A stretch of DNA of 64,000 nucleotides from Vibrio sp. FE10 (GCF_030297155.1 NZ_AP028067.1:744001-808000), one strand, 5' to 3'. Shown: positions 47,360 to 57,389, counted from the first letter of the stretch. Translations and numbers: made by a program. Notes: a model not told the origin generated them from the sequence alone.

Positions 47360-50167
47360 ATGACATTAAGTGTACTAAATTATCAAATTGATAACTTTTG
47401 GCATGAGAAAAATCTAAAATTAAAGGCGAATCCGTTCTTTATAAATGAAAGAGGTGATTTTTACTCTGATGTTTGGAGTTTTAGTGCAAAACAATATGGC
47501 AATATAACAACGATTGATTTTTCATGGTTTGATTCACCTGAATATAGCTTAAGTTCAATTGCAACTTATATCAAAGATAATTGTGAGTATTTGTTAAGCA
47601 GTAAAGCATATGCGAAGCTGGCCTGTCTGGAAATGTTGACGCCATCTAATATTGCGTATGTCCAACCGACCTACCAAATGATGCTTCATTTATTTGCCTT
47701 TTTTAAAGAGAATAATGTTTCTATCCTAAATATATCACTAATGGAACCTTTCTGGACATCATTCATGGGACGAACGATAAGCCCACATGGTTTAGTGAAT
47801 CGTGTATCAATACCTTCATATCGTGCCTCTATCAGACGAGTGTCTTTTCATAAAATAAGAAATTCACTAAAAGCATTAGGTGTGGTGGGGGTGATTGAAC
47901 CTAAACTCACATTTAAAATAGTTGAAAAAAGTTTAAATGATGTATGCCAAACGCAGTATAGCACTACGCTAGCTGAGTATAAAAAAGGAGGTAGCTTTAA
48001 CTTTCTTGGTTTAGAGCTTGGACAATATTATGTCGATTACTTGAATGGTGTTTATCAGCAGAATTTTCTTTATGTCTTAGTGTGTAAAAAAACCTTTGAA
48101 CATTGCATTAATAAGTACTCTATTGGAAGTTTTGAATCAAAAACGAATAATCGTCTATTTAATGTAATGCTTTCTGCTGTGTTTGGTGGCGAGGATTATG
48201 CGCCTAATTCTCATACTAAAGGTATTAATCATATAGCACTTAAAGTTAATGCTGAAAATATCCTTTTTAATGAATACCTGAAGCATTTTGAAGCAGTGAT
48301 GTCGTTAAAAGATAGTAATATTGAAGCTTTGGTTTATGAGCTAGGTTTATCTACTCGAAGCGATGCAATGGAATTAATTCGAGTCCTGATGTTACAAAAG
48401 CATTTAGGGTTGGATGGACATAAGACACCAGATGAGGTATGGCAAGGTTATTTATTGTCACTGGATCAGACTTTCTTAGGAAGTGAGTCCCTGAATGAAA
48501 CTTTGGTGGAAGATCTGTATAAAAAAATGCAATTAATCATCGACAAGAAGAAATTAGAACAAACTCAGTTTCTAGTAGATATTCAAAAGTGGGCACTAGA
48601 GCAAATCTCCTATTCGGAGAATAAAACGTATGAAAACTTTAAAACGACACTCAACATTACACTATATGCAATGACAAGTTTAGTGGTTGCGTGGACTGGT
48701 TATCGAAGATCAGAATTTGGATTCCCACTGAGTGCTATACGTCCAGAACCTAATCTAGATATTTTAGATAATGCTCATGTGCCATTTTGTTTTAAATTAA
48801 AATGGCTTGTTCCTAAAACGAGTGGGTCAACTAAAATTAATCGAGAAATCACATCGCAGTGCTATCAAATTGCGGCACAATTGAATGATGTGTTTGGGAG
48901 TTCAAGCAATGAACCTTGCTTGTATCGGTTGGAAAATAATAATTTCAAAAAAGAAAAGTTAAACAATTCTGATGTTTGTATTAATAATAGAGTTATCGCT
49001 AATTGGAAAGGGTTTGTAGATTCTTATTCACCTTTTAATGACGTAGTTTTGTTAGACAGATTAATTCAAAAAGAGATTTGTCTGTTAACGAACACAGAAC
49101 AAGAAAAGCTTAGGAAATTATCTTTGATGTATGAGGTCGGTAGCGCGCGTTATGAGAATTTATTAACTTGTGCCAAAGAGGTGAAAAAAGATTGGCTTCG
49201 TCTATCAAATTCCTCATTCAATGGAGCTAGAGCGCAAGAGCGTTTTAAATCTTCTTTAATTAAATATATGAAAGATAATGAAGTCGATAACATTAAACAT
49301 CAGCAAATAATAGATACTTATCTTTCTGATGAAACTAAAAATCTATTGACGAGTAATTCGATAGATTTAAATGATAAAAAAACAGTTATGGATATAACCT
49401 CTGAAATATTAGAGGGGGTTCGCTATCCATCTGCTCATGCTTTTCGTCATATTTGGGCTGAAGCGGTATTAACGCGCTATCAGGGGGATGTAGGGGCAGT
49501 AATTCGCCATCAATTTGCTCATTTAGACAATTCATTCTTTATGGCGTACTTGAGAGACAAAGACGCACGGGGGCTGATGGCCTCGGCAAAACAACGCTAT
49601 TTAAACACCATTGTTGAAACGTTGATTATCGAATCAAACCACATTGGTGAGCGGTATATCGGGGGGGTAGCCCAGTTTGTCAAAAAGGCTGTCCACTTAA
49701 CACAGGTTAAAGATGAGAGCGAGCTCACTGAGAGTGAACGGCGTGCATTAAGCGAGGCGATTGCTGGGAGGATCATCGATATTCAACCGAGTCGATTTGC
49801 TACGTGTATTCCTCGTGATGGTGGCGAGAGCCGTGCCAAGTGCGCCCAAATGGGAAGCTTAAATCCACAGGATGCAAAACTCGAATTTTGTCTAAATTGT
49901 ATGAATGCTTATATTTCGGAGGGGAATATCCGGGGAATTTGGCAAACAGTTCAACCAATGGTTAAAGAGGCAATGCAACCAAATGGGATTGGCTTTTTAC
50001 TGGAATCTCACCTTCCTGCCTTAACATCAAGTTTAAGGCGAATCAAAGAGCTTCGAAACAGTAGGAATGAGGAAAGCGTAGACAAAATATTGTCAGCGAT
50101 AGAGGATGCGGTCGATTCAATTAAGCGCAAAATGGCAGTGGAGGCAAAACAGTATGGCTACGAATGA
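47360..50167 (+). CDS. gmtZ: Large tyrosine recombinase, GmtZ-like (gamma-mobile-trio)
   Basis: 935-residue protein with a full recombinase residue set: Arg449 in WTGYRRSEFGFPLSAI, H693-x-x-R696 in HAFRHIW, His721 in HQFAHLDNS and Tyr730 in FMAYLRDK. A cysteine cluster follows near residues 815-855 (CIPRDGG, KCAQM, FCLNCMNAY) and could bind zinc. A strong GGAGG precedes the ATG. From about 49480 the coding sequence turns less AT-rich, as if the gene were mosaic. The last 14 bases overlap gmtX. Name by recall of the GMT family, catalytic class from the motifs. Confidence 0.75.
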   Translation: MTLSVLNYQIDNFWHEKNLKLKANPFFINERGDFYSDVWSFSAKQYGNITTIDFSWFDSPEYSLSSIATYIKDNCEYLLSSKAYAKLACLEMLTPSNIAYVQPTYQMMLHLFAFFKENNVSILNISLMEPFWTSFMGRTISPHGLVNRVSIPSYRASIRRVSFHKIRNSLKALGVVGVIEPKLTFKIVEKSLNDVCQTQYSTTLAEYKKGGSFNFLGLELGQYYVDYLNGVYQQNFLYVLVCKKTFEHCINKYSIGSFESKTNNRLFNVMLSAVFGGEDYAPNSHTKGINHIALKVNAENILFNEYLKHFEAVMSLKDSNIEALVYELGLSTRSDAMELIRVLMLQKHLGLDGHKTPDEVWQGYLLSLDQTFLGSESLNETLVEDLYKKMQLIIDKKKLEQTQFLVDIQKWALEQISYSENKTYENFKTTLNITLYAMTSLVVAWTGYRRSEFGFPLSAIRPEPNLDILDNAHVPFCFKLKWLVPKTSGSTKINREITSQCYQIAAQLNDVFGSSSNEPCLYRLENNNFKKEKLNNSDVCINNRVIANWKGFVDSYSPFNDVVLLDRLIQKEICLLTNTEQEKLRKLSLMYEVGSARYENLLTCAKEVKKDWLRLSNSSFNGARAQERFKSSLIKYMKDNEVDNIKHQQIIDTYLSDETKNLLTSNSIDLNDKKTVMDITSEILEGVRYPSAHAFRHIWAEAVLTRYQGDVGAVIRHQFAHLDNSFFMAYLRDKDARGLMASAKQRYLNTIVETLIIESNHIGERYIGGVAQFVKKAVHLTQVKDESELTESERRALSEAIAGRIIDIQPSRFATCIPRDGGESRAKCAQMGSLNPQDAKLEFCLNCMNAYISEGNIRGIWQTVQPMVKEAMQPNGIGFLLESHLPALTSSLRRIKELRNSRNEESVDKILSAIEDAVDSIKRKMAVEAKQYGYE

Positions 50168-50696
50168 TCTGGATGAATTGTTCACCGATGACTTCCTTGA
50201 TTCGCTGGATGATGATTCAACAGTTGAGCAGAGCGTCTCGGCCTCCTGGGTGGTTGATGACAAAGACCACACCACTTACAAAGCTTACCATGCGATTCTT
50301 GAGTTGAAGGCACAGGCAGAGAAAGCAATTGAGAACTTTGGTGAAGTCGAAACAACAAAAACGCCGAAATTCTACCAGTTGAAAAAGTCACATGTGGCTA
50401 AAGCAGTGGGCGTATCAGCACAGAGTATTTTTAACACATCCTCTTTCAGCCCTCATATTCGTACTTTCTTTGATGATATTAACGATGAGCTTCTTAAGCG
50501 GCATCAAACCGAACAGAAGAAACAAGTCAAACGGAAAAATACGGGACTTAGAAGGAAAAAGAAGGAGGCGGTTGTGGTGAGCCATCAAAGTCTAGAGAAG
50601 AAATACAATGCTCTCAAGGCTCTCACGACCAAAGAGGTGCTAAACCTTTCAATTGAGAAGATGCCAATCGATCTTAAGGCTAAGTTAGGCTTGTAA
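50154..50696 (+). CDS. gmtX: Small accessory protein, GmtX-like (gamma-mobile-trio)
   Basis: 180 residues: acidic N-terminus (MATNDLDELFTDDFLDSLDD), a middle section with a helix-turn-helix-like phrase VAKAVGVSAQSIFNTSSFSP, and a strongly basic stretch (KRKNTGLRRKKKEA) leading to a C-terminal helix. It likely binds DNA and assists the recombinases, by analogy with TnpC of Tn554, which follows two tyrosine recombinases. I place the start at ATG 50154, overlapping gmtZ, because MATNDLDEL follows a GGAGG site (50139-50143). Confidence 0.7.
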   Translation: MATNDLDELFTDDFLDSLDDDSTVEQSVSASWVVDDKDHTTYKAYHAILELKAQAEKAIENFGEVETTKTPKFYQLKKSHVAKAVGVSAQSIFNTSSFSPHIRTFFDDINDELLKRHQTEQKKQVKRKNTGLRRKKKEAVVVSHQSLEKKYNALKALTTKEVLNLSIEKMPIDLKAKLGL

Positions 50697-50798
50697 ATAA
50701 ACCCATGTTCACAACCGAAAATACGCCTTTAGACAGGAAAAAGAGTTCTTGTTTTTAAATCACTGAGCTTCACATAAATGATAGGTACAAAATTGCCT

Positions 50799-53339
50799 CT
50801 ACTCATACAAATACTTCTGAAACCCAATGAACGTATCTCGTATAGCCATTGGCGAACCGAATTGTTCAGCAGCATCGCTTATCGTGCCGTACTTAAGCTC
50901 AACTAAACTGCGCATTTTCTTGGCTGCCAGCTCTTGAACGCCATCTTCAATGTACTTGTCTAAAATGAATTCGATAAACTCTATTTGGTTTGGGGTGAAT
51001 TCGCTCGATATGCCTGGCTTTGCTGTAGCGACGCGTTCTTTTCGAGTATGGGTTTCTCTGGCGTAAGCGACAAAAGACAACAGGTCATAAACGTCGCTAT
51101 CTTTAGCATCGATAATTTCTTTCATGCTATCGAGTTTTTCATCGTCGTAACCCGCTTCTTGCAGATCCGCGAGTAGCTTTTCGCGGGTGCTTGGGTTGCT
51201 CCAGATCTCGCGTAGCTCATCTTCATTGCCAAAGAATCGTGGTAAATAACCAAATAGCTGCTCAACAAACTGTTTAGCGGTGAGCATGTCGCCGTCAGCA
51301 CCCATGAACAATACGCTTTTCATGTGTTGTATTTGGCGTACTTTGCCGTCGGTTAGAGTAATGAATATCTTCTCTGGTTTACCTGGCCCTTCATCATCGC
51401 CCCCCGTATCGCAGCTACAAGGGGTGTCTCCGCAGTTATTACAAGGTTCGACAAGACATTGGCAAGGAGAGTGGTGGCACTCGCTACAAGGCACGTCTGG
51501 GGCTTCAGTGTCACAATTGCACGGATTGAAGCCACACTCTTCACATAGGCAACTACATGGCTTGTTATTACAGGTATCACAAGGCTCTTCGCCGGGCTTT
51601 TCCTCTGGCGGTAATGGCTCGCCATCCCACCCAGGGTCAGAGAAATTGTGATGGGCTTTTACAAAGTCATATACCGTGAAAAATGATTTGCCATCGTACA
51701 TACGAGTGCCACGGCCAATGATCTGCTTAAACTCAATCATGTTGTTACATGGGCGCATCAGTACTATGTTACGTACGTTACGGGCATCAACACCGGTCGA
51801 TAGCTTACGAGAGGTCGTTAAGATCGTCGGAATTGTTTTTTCGTTGTCACAGAATGTGCGTAGATCATTCTCACCCGCAGCGCCATCATTAGCAGTTATG
51901 CGAACACAGTAACTTGGGTTTGTTGTCCAACCTTTCTTAACTGCGTATTGGTTGATGAAGTCTCTAACCATACCTGCATGCTCTTGAGTAGCACAGAATA
52001 CTATGGTCTTCTCTCTTGGATTGATATGGTCCATCCAATATTGCACACGCTTTTGCTCTCTCTGAGGCATTGTGATAATTCGATTGAAATCACTCTCTTT
52101 GTACACTTTCCCTGGCTCTGGTTCACCTTTAAAGGTCACTGCATCACCTGGGGTATAGATGTACTCATCCATAGTGCCGACAATTGGATATACTTTAAAA
52201 GGTGTTAAGAAACCGTCGTTGATGCCTTGCTTTAATGTGTAGCTATAAACAGGATCACCGAAGTATTTGTAACTATCAGCGTTGTCAGTACGTTTAGGTG
52301 TTGCAGTCAAGCCCAGTTGTACGGCAGGTGCGAAATAGTTGAGGATGTCACGCCATGAGCTTTCATCATTTGCGCCGCCACGGTGACACTCATCAATAAT
52401 GATGAAGTCGAAGAAGTCTTCAGGATATTGTCTGAAGTTACAGTAGTCTGTGTCGGTGATGACAGCTTGTTCAAATTCTTCGTCTTCAACCTCTTCTAGA
52501 TCCGCACTGTTTTGGTTTGCACTATCAGTCATTAAGGTTTGGAAAATGGCCATGAAGATACTGGCATTTTTCGGCACACCTTTGGCTTTTTTGATTTCGC
52601 TAGGGGTAATACGAACCACCGCATCTTCACCAAAGGCACCAAAGTCATTAAAGGCTTGCTTAGTAAGTACATTACGGTCGGCTAGGAATAATATACGTGG
52701 GCGCTTTTTAGCGTTACTTGGATTCTTAGCCGCTTGTAAGCTCCAGCGGCTGTTGAATAGCTTCCAAGACAGCTGAATGGCAATGCAGGTTTTACCCGTG
52801 CCTTTTGCTATTGCCTCCAACGCTTGGTTAATCGCATTCTCTTGGTAATAGCGAGGTTGCCAATCGCCTTTACATTCAAACGGGATTTTTGCAAAGTTCT
52901 CACGCCAAGTACTCGTGAATTTGGGTTCGCTCTTTCCGTCTTCACCATTAAAGGCAATCGCCCACATCTCTTCAGGGCTTAAATAGCGGTTAACGAGCTG
53001 TTCTTCACCCGTTAGCATGTCTATTTGGTAAATGTCATGACCATTGGTGGCATAAGCGAAACGGCACTGCAAGCGTTGAGCGTAGTCTTTGGCTTGGCGA
53101 ACACCTTCGGTGTAACTTAGGCTTTCACGTTTGGCTTCAACAGCTGCGAGTTTACGGCCTTGAAACTCTAAAACGTAATCCGCACTGAGTTTAGAACTAC
53201 GTTTACCACCGCCTAAAATACGCCCAGCAGTAATGATCACCTCTCGGCGAATAATGCTGTGGTCAGCTTTACCCCAACCATCTATCGTTAATTTAGGTGA
53301 GATTAGTTCAGCACGGGTTTCAGATTCATTTCTACTCAT
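50799..53339 (-). CDS. hsdR: HsdR, type I restriction endonuclease R subunit with Cys-repeat insert
   Basis: 846-residue motor and nuclease subunit. The N-terminal PD-(D/E)XK nuclease shows SADYVLEFQ and AAVEAKRE; Walker A is KGTGKTCIA near residue 183, DEAH-type box IIIDECHRG near 315, and later helicase motifs include IIGRGTRMYDG near 555. At about residues 587-643 lie four copies of C-x2-C-x3-P-C-x-C (16 cysteines), an insert I do not know from the standard EcoEI-type R subunit. It is the last gene of the xre-hsdM-hsdS-hsdR operon, convergent with the GMT block. Without HsdM it should be inactive. Confidence 0.88.
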   Translation of the reverse strand: MSRNESETRAELISPKLTIDGWGKADHSIIRREVIITAGRILGGGKRSSKLSADYVLEFQGRKLAAVEAKRESLSYTEGVRQAKDYAQRLQCRFAYATNGHDIYQIDMLTGEEQLVNRYLSPEEMWAIAFNGEDGKSEPKFTSTWRENFAKIPFECKGDWQPRYYQENAINQALEAIAKGTGKTCIAIQLSWKLFNSRWSLQAAKNPSNAKKRPRILFLADRNVLTKQAFNDFGAFGEDAVVRITPSEIKKAKGVPKNASIFMAIFQTLMTDSANQNSADLEEVEDEEFEQAVITDTDYCNFRQYPEDFFDFIIIDECHRGGANDESSWRDILNYFAPAVQLGLTATPKRTDNADSYKYFGDPVYSYTLKQGINDGFLTPFKVYPIVGTMDEYIYTPGDAVTFKGEPEPGKVYKESDFNRIITMPQREQKRVQYWMDHINPREKTIVFCATQEHAGMVRDFINQYAVKKGWTTNPSYCVRITANDGAAGENDLRTFCDNEKTIPTILTTSRKLSTGVDARNVRNIVLMRPCNNMIEFKQIIGRGTRMYDGKSFFTVYDFVKAHHNFSDPGWDGEPLPPEEKPGEEPCDTCNNKPCSCLCEECGFNPCNCDTEAPDVPCSECHHSPCQCLVEPCNNCGDTPCSCDTGGDDEGPGKPEKIFITLTDGKVRQIQHMKSVLFMGADGDMLTAKQFVEQLFGYLPRFFGNEDELREIWSNPSTREKLLADLQEAGYDDEKLDSMKEIIDAKDSDVYDLLSFVAYARETHTRKERVATAKPGISSEFTPNQIEFIEFILDKYIEDGVQELAAKKMRSLVELKYGTISDAAEQFGSPMAIRDTFIGFQKYLYE

Positions 53340-53374
53340 GACACTTACCTTGTGTTTACTGTTTAGACTGATGC

Positions 53375-54523
53375 TTAGTCGTGAGTTAATTCACCGCTGA
53401 AAGCTTTTTGTAGTATTGATTTTTTAAGTTCGTCTATTGAATTCAGCTTTTCATTGTAAATATCAACAACTTTCTCTATCTCTATTGATAACTGGTCGAT
53501 AAGTTTAGTAATTTCTATTTGCTTGTTTTTTGAAGGTACTCTCACCCCAAACTTACTCAAACTAGAGTTACTTAAATTTGGCATTACAGCGCCCCCAGCT
53601 ATTTTTTCCAAACTGGCTACACAAGAAGCAGACCTAAGAAATCTTACGAGAAATCCTCCATCACAACGATCTGATGATTTGATGATAAAGCTGCCAGTTC
53701 CGCATAAATACCCATCTTCATCTTGGGTTATTAATGCGCAGCGCCCCATTTCCCCCCTACGACCAATAACGATATCACCAGCTTTCATTTTATAAGCTGA
53801 AAGTCGCAATGCTGTCTCTTCTGAAATCGTCTTTCTTGTATCTGGTACTATTTTTTGTCCGACAATGTGCGCAGGATTTACAAGTGGTATACCGTCTTCA
53901 ATGTAATCACTTTTATGGAGAAGTGAGCCGAAAGGCCCAGTAGCTATACCACCCGTGATTTCACCCAAAGTAGTATCAATCCAACCTTCACCTTTTTGGC
54001 TAAACACTTGTTGCAGGTAACTATCAAACAACTCACATGCGTTTTTTAGGTTTTGTTCGGTTTTAGCGCGTGTTTGCTCTAAGTCGGCAAACACAGTGTC
54101 GAGTAATGTCACAATGCGTTTTTGTTCTTCTACATCGAGAGGGAATTCTAATTCAAGATCCTTAAGCGATGAGTTTGAAATTACAGGCTGTGCAGCCTGC
54201 CGAGCAAGACTTCGTAAATTGTTAAAATTCAACAAGTAAGTTAAAAATTTATTATCAAAATCATACTTTTCATCTATGATCTTAAAGGCATTGTCTGTTA
54301 ACCAAATATCTTCAGTAATATGCCTCGCATTGCCACATAAGGCACCTACACGACCAACAATTACATTATCGCCAGAAAGGTTGAAAGTATTATGAGTACC
54401 TGCTTGAGAGTTACCACCAAATACAGGGTAATCACCAGCTATCATATTTTTTGCAGTAAGACCGTCACCACTTTTCAGTTTAAAACAGTCTTTAAGCTTC
54501 TTGCGTACCCAACCTTGATTCAT
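53375..54523 (-). CDS. hsdS: HsdS, type I restriction specificity subunit
   Basis: 382 residues with two target-recognition domains (about 1-140 and 185-330), each followed by a helical conserved region (VEEQKRIVTLLDTVFADLEQ and NKQIEITKLIDQLSIEIEKV). Each half sets one part of the bipartite DNA target, which cannot be read from sequence. The ATG overlaps the hsdM stop by 4 bases (ATGA). It appears intact. Confidence 0.9.
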   Translation of the reverse strand: MNQGWVRKKLKDCFKLKSGDGLTAKNMIAGDYPVFGGNSQAGTHNTFNLSGDNVIVGRVGALCGNARHITEDIWLTDNAFKIIDEKYDFDNKFLTYLLNFNNLRSLARQAAQPVISNSSLKDLELEFPLDVEEQKRIVTLLDTVFADLEQTRAKTEQNLKNACELFDSYLQQVFSQKGEGWIDTTLGEITGGIATGPFGSLLHKSDYIEDGIPLVNPAHIVGQKIVPDTRKTISEETALRLSAYKMKAGDIVIGRRGEMGRCALITQDEDGYLCGTGSFIIKSSDRCDGGFLVRFLRSASCVASLEKIAGGAVMPNLSNSSLSKFGVRVPSKNKQIEITKLIDQLSIEIEKVVDIYNEKLNSIDELKKSILQKAFSGELTHD

Positions 54524-55058
54524 AACAACCCCTGAATCTTAGCCAAAATCGCTTCAGATTCTTTATCTAATGCAATGATGTCATCAATAATCACGTTAGG
54601 CTCACGCAGCGGTACTGCTTCCTCGGTATTTGGGTTTTTAATCGATAGATCATAAGTGCTTTCATCAACATCGCTAATGGCAATTGACCATGACTTATCA
54701 GAGTCACCTTTTTTCAAATCGCTCATGGCTGCTTTTTGAAGCACTACAAACTCTTCTAAATCTTTATCGTTTAGTGGGTTTGTTTTGCCCATGTTACGAC
54801 CGACATTTAGCTCGTAGAACCATGTATTAAGCGTTGGTTCGCCTTTGGTAAAGAACAGCACAACGGTTTTTACTCCCGCACCTAAGAACGTACCACCAGG
54901 GCAATCAAGCACAGTATGTAAATTACAGTTTTCAAGTAGTTCCTTACGCAGTTTAATCGCGGCATTGTCGGTATTACTTAGGAAGGTATTTTTAATAACA
55001 ACCGCTGCGCGGCCGCCAGGTGTAGTTGACCCGATCTAGTGGACACCTTCAATTGTAA

Positions 55059-55412
55059 TTGGAGGTGTTTATGCCAGCTTATAAATCAGGTAAAAAAACT
55101 CAACAATATCTTACGGAATTTAAGGTAACTGCTGTCCGACTTTCGCTTCGAGAAGGAGCTACAGTTAAAAGCGTGGCGCTATCATTAGATATCCACCCTT
55201 ATATGCTTTCTAAATGGCGAAAGGACTATAGAGAAGGGGTTATTATGGAAGATAAACGTAAGAAAAGGACTCAGATCCCGAGCCAGAAAACTGAGTCTAG
55301 TCGGATTGCAGAGCTTGAACGTCAGAACGAACAACTTAAGCTCGAGAATGACTTGCTAAAAAAGTGGCAACGATTCGTTGCCCAAGAAAATCGACAAAAT
55401 TCCGATTCATAG
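55059..55412 (+). CDS. IS3-family transposase OrfA
   Basis: 117-residue DNA-binding part: a helix-turn-helix (YLTEFKVTAVRLSLREGATV, SVALSLDIHPYMLSKWRKDY) and a leucine-zipper-like helix (AELERQNEQLKLENDLLKKW). An A6G slippery run (55358-55364) sits where the OrfB frame (-1) begins, so an OrfAB fusion is expected by programmed frameshifting. Confidence 0.9.
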   Translation: MEVFMPAYKSGKKTQQYLTEFKVTAVRLSLREGATVKSVALSLDIHPYMLSKWRKDYREGVIMEDKRKKRTQIPSQKTESSRIAELERQNEQLKLENDLLKKWQRFVAQENRQNSDS

Positions 55413-56251
55413 CCCATTACAAAACGCGTTATTCCATTGTCTTGATGTGTCGTTTTCTATCTGTTTCTAAGTCGGGTTACTACGCATGGCTTGATAGAGA
55501 GCCAAGCCGCTACGATCAAGAAGAGCAGGCTTTGAAGAAGCGCATAATTAAAGTGTTTACCCAGAGTCGAGAGACTTACGGTAGTCCACGAGTTCATGCA
55601 GAGCTGAGGCGCCAAGGAGTTTTGGTTAGCCGCAAGCGTGTAGCTCGGATCATGAGAGAGCAAGGGCTAAGAGCGCGAAGTTATCGCATTTACATGAAAA
55701 TGGCCAAGCTACATCGGTTCTATCAATCGATTAAGAATATTAAAAAAGACACACCAAAACCAACGGCAGTTAATCAACAATGGTCTGGAGATCTAACGTA
55801 TATAAAGCAAGGTAAACGTTGGATGTATCTAGCGGTCGTTATCGATCTTTACTCGCGTAAAATCGTCGGTTGGTCGCTTGGTAGTAAGAAGAGTACACAA
55901 CTAACGATGAGTTCGTTGAGAATGGCCATTAGAAATCGAAAGCCACAAGAGCGCTTATTGTTTCATACCGACAGAGGCTCTGAATATCGAGCACATGAAG
56001 TTCAAGCTTTATTATCAAAAAATGGAATTGTCCCAAGTATGAATCGTCCAGGTCATTGCACTGATAATGCGGAGGTGGAGTCGTTCTTCCATACGCTCAA
56101 AGGCGACATAATTAGGAAAAATAGTTTTAAAAGTGAGAAGCAGCTTAGAGATAAACTTGCCGGTTATATCCAGCATTTTTATAACCGTTATAGACTGCAC
56201 TCAAGTCTTGGATATCGACCCCCGCATGAATATGAAGTAGCGACGGGTTAA
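55364..56251 (+). CDS. IS3-family transposase OrfB (DDE integrase)
   Basis: 295-residue catalytic part. HTH_21-like ETYGSPRVHAELRRQGVLVS, then the rve core with the DDE triad: Asp in WSGDLTYIK, Asp in FHTDRGSEYRA and Glu in NAEVESFFHTLK. All are intact, so the element may be active. It is read with OrfA by -1 frameshift; the GTG at 55364 is a nominal start. Confidence 0.9.
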   Translation: MATIRCPRKSTKFRFIAHYKTRYSIVLMCRFLSVSKSGYYAWLDREPSRYDQEEQALKKRIIKVFTQSRETYGSPRVHAELRRQGVLVSRKRVARIMREQGLRARSYRIYMKMAKLHRFYQSIKNIKKDTPKPTAVNQQWSGDLTYIKQGKRWMYLAVVIDLYSRKIVGWSLGSKKSTQLTMSSLRMAIRNRKPQERLLFHTDRGSEYRAHEVQALLSKNGIVPSMNRPGHCTDNAEVESFFHTLKGDIIRKNSFKSEKQLRDKLAGYIQHFYNRYRLHSSLGYRPPHEYEVATG

Positions 56252-57389
56252 AGATAATAGGGTGTCCATTTTATCGGGTGAAGATCACAGGTTTAAGCAT
56301 TTTGATAAAGTGCTGCAAGAACAAAAATGCCGTTTCACTCGTTTGAATCGGGAAGTTCTCTTGAACCTCTTTACGCTCTTTACCACCAAATGGAGGGTTA
56401 GCCAATATTACATCGTGTTGGTTGCTTGGCTGAATGTCTTGCAAGTTTTCAGATAATGTATTGGTGTGCAATACATTAGGGGCTTCAATGCCGTGCAAAA
56501 TCATGTTCATGATGGCGATAACGTAGGCTAAAGACTTCTTCTCTTTGGCATAGAAGGTGCCATCTTGCAGTGTTTTCAAATCACTCGTACTAAGTTTGGT
56601 TTTGTCTCGACCACCTTGACGTAAGTAATCGTAGGCTTCACATAAGAACCCTGCTGAACCAGCGGCACCGTCGTAAATGGTATCCCCGATTTTTGGCTGT
56701 ACGACATCGATCATCGCGCGGATTAATGGGCGTGGCGTATAGTACTCGCCACCGTTTCGGCCAGCGTTACCCATATTCTTGATTTTAACTTCGTATAAGT
56801 GGCTCAACTCGTGCTTTTCTTTTTGCGATCGGAAACGAAGAGTATCTATTTTTTCCAGTGCATCACGCAGTGAGTAACCGCTTTGAATCTTGTTTTTTAT
56901 CTCACCAAAAACCTCACCAATTTTATATTCAATGGTGTTGGCATTATTCGCTCGTTGTTTAAAGCCTTTCAGGTAAGGAAACAGTTCTCCATCAACAAAC
57001 TCCATTAGGTCATCGCCAGTTAATGCGTTGTTGTGGTCGAAGTTACCTTCTGCATCTTTTGGTGCAGCCCAGTTACTCCAGCGATATTGCTCTTCGATGA
57101 TGTACTCGTAGGTTTCCATCATCATTTCAGCTTCCTGTGACTTGGTGAACTCAAGATCATCAAGGTACTTTAGAAACAGCATCCATGATGATTGCTCTGT
57201 GTAGTCGAGTTCAGACGAACAACCTGCGTCTTTATGAAAGATATCGTCGACGTTTTTAAATACTTGTTCAAACATGCTTTGAATGTCCTGTCACGGCTGT
57301 ACTATTGGGAGGATGGTTACTGCTAACTTCACCGAAAAATCCCATAGAAAATTGAGTTCTGAATTTAGGGTGGAATATACCCATTTTCT

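Larger units (their letters stand above)
55021..56287 (+). mobile_element. IS3-family insertion sequence in hsdM
   Basis: 1267 bases. The 27-bp ends (starting TGTAGTTGACCCGAT and, inverted, TGATCTTCACCCGAT) agree at about 20 positions, including ACCCGAT and TGGACACC. CAGG flanks it on both sides (55017-55020 and 56288-56291). It encodes OrfA and OrfB in overlapping frames, as IS3 elements do. Confidence 0.92.
54520..57275 (-). pseudogene. hsdM: hsdM (type I DNA adenine methyltransferase) split by an IS3-family element
   Basis: Two halves lie at 57275-56288 and 55020-54520, separated by an insertion sequence. The first half holds GGEYYTPRPLIRAMIDVV, DGAAGSAGFLCEAYDYL and the N6-adenine motif ILANPPFGG. 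Joined after removing the element and one copy of the CAGG duplication, the frame reads through MLKPGGRAAVVIKN exactly and gives 495 codons with the stop, a normal HsdM length. In the present state the frame runs 4 codons into the element and stops. The restriction system is therefore probably silent for both methylation and cutting. Confidence 0.92.

Noticed and set aside
55059..56251. The two transposase frames read as a frameshift pseudogene
   Set aside because: The overlap with an A6G run and a -1 shift is the normal programmed arrangement of IS3-family elements, and the DDE residues are intact.
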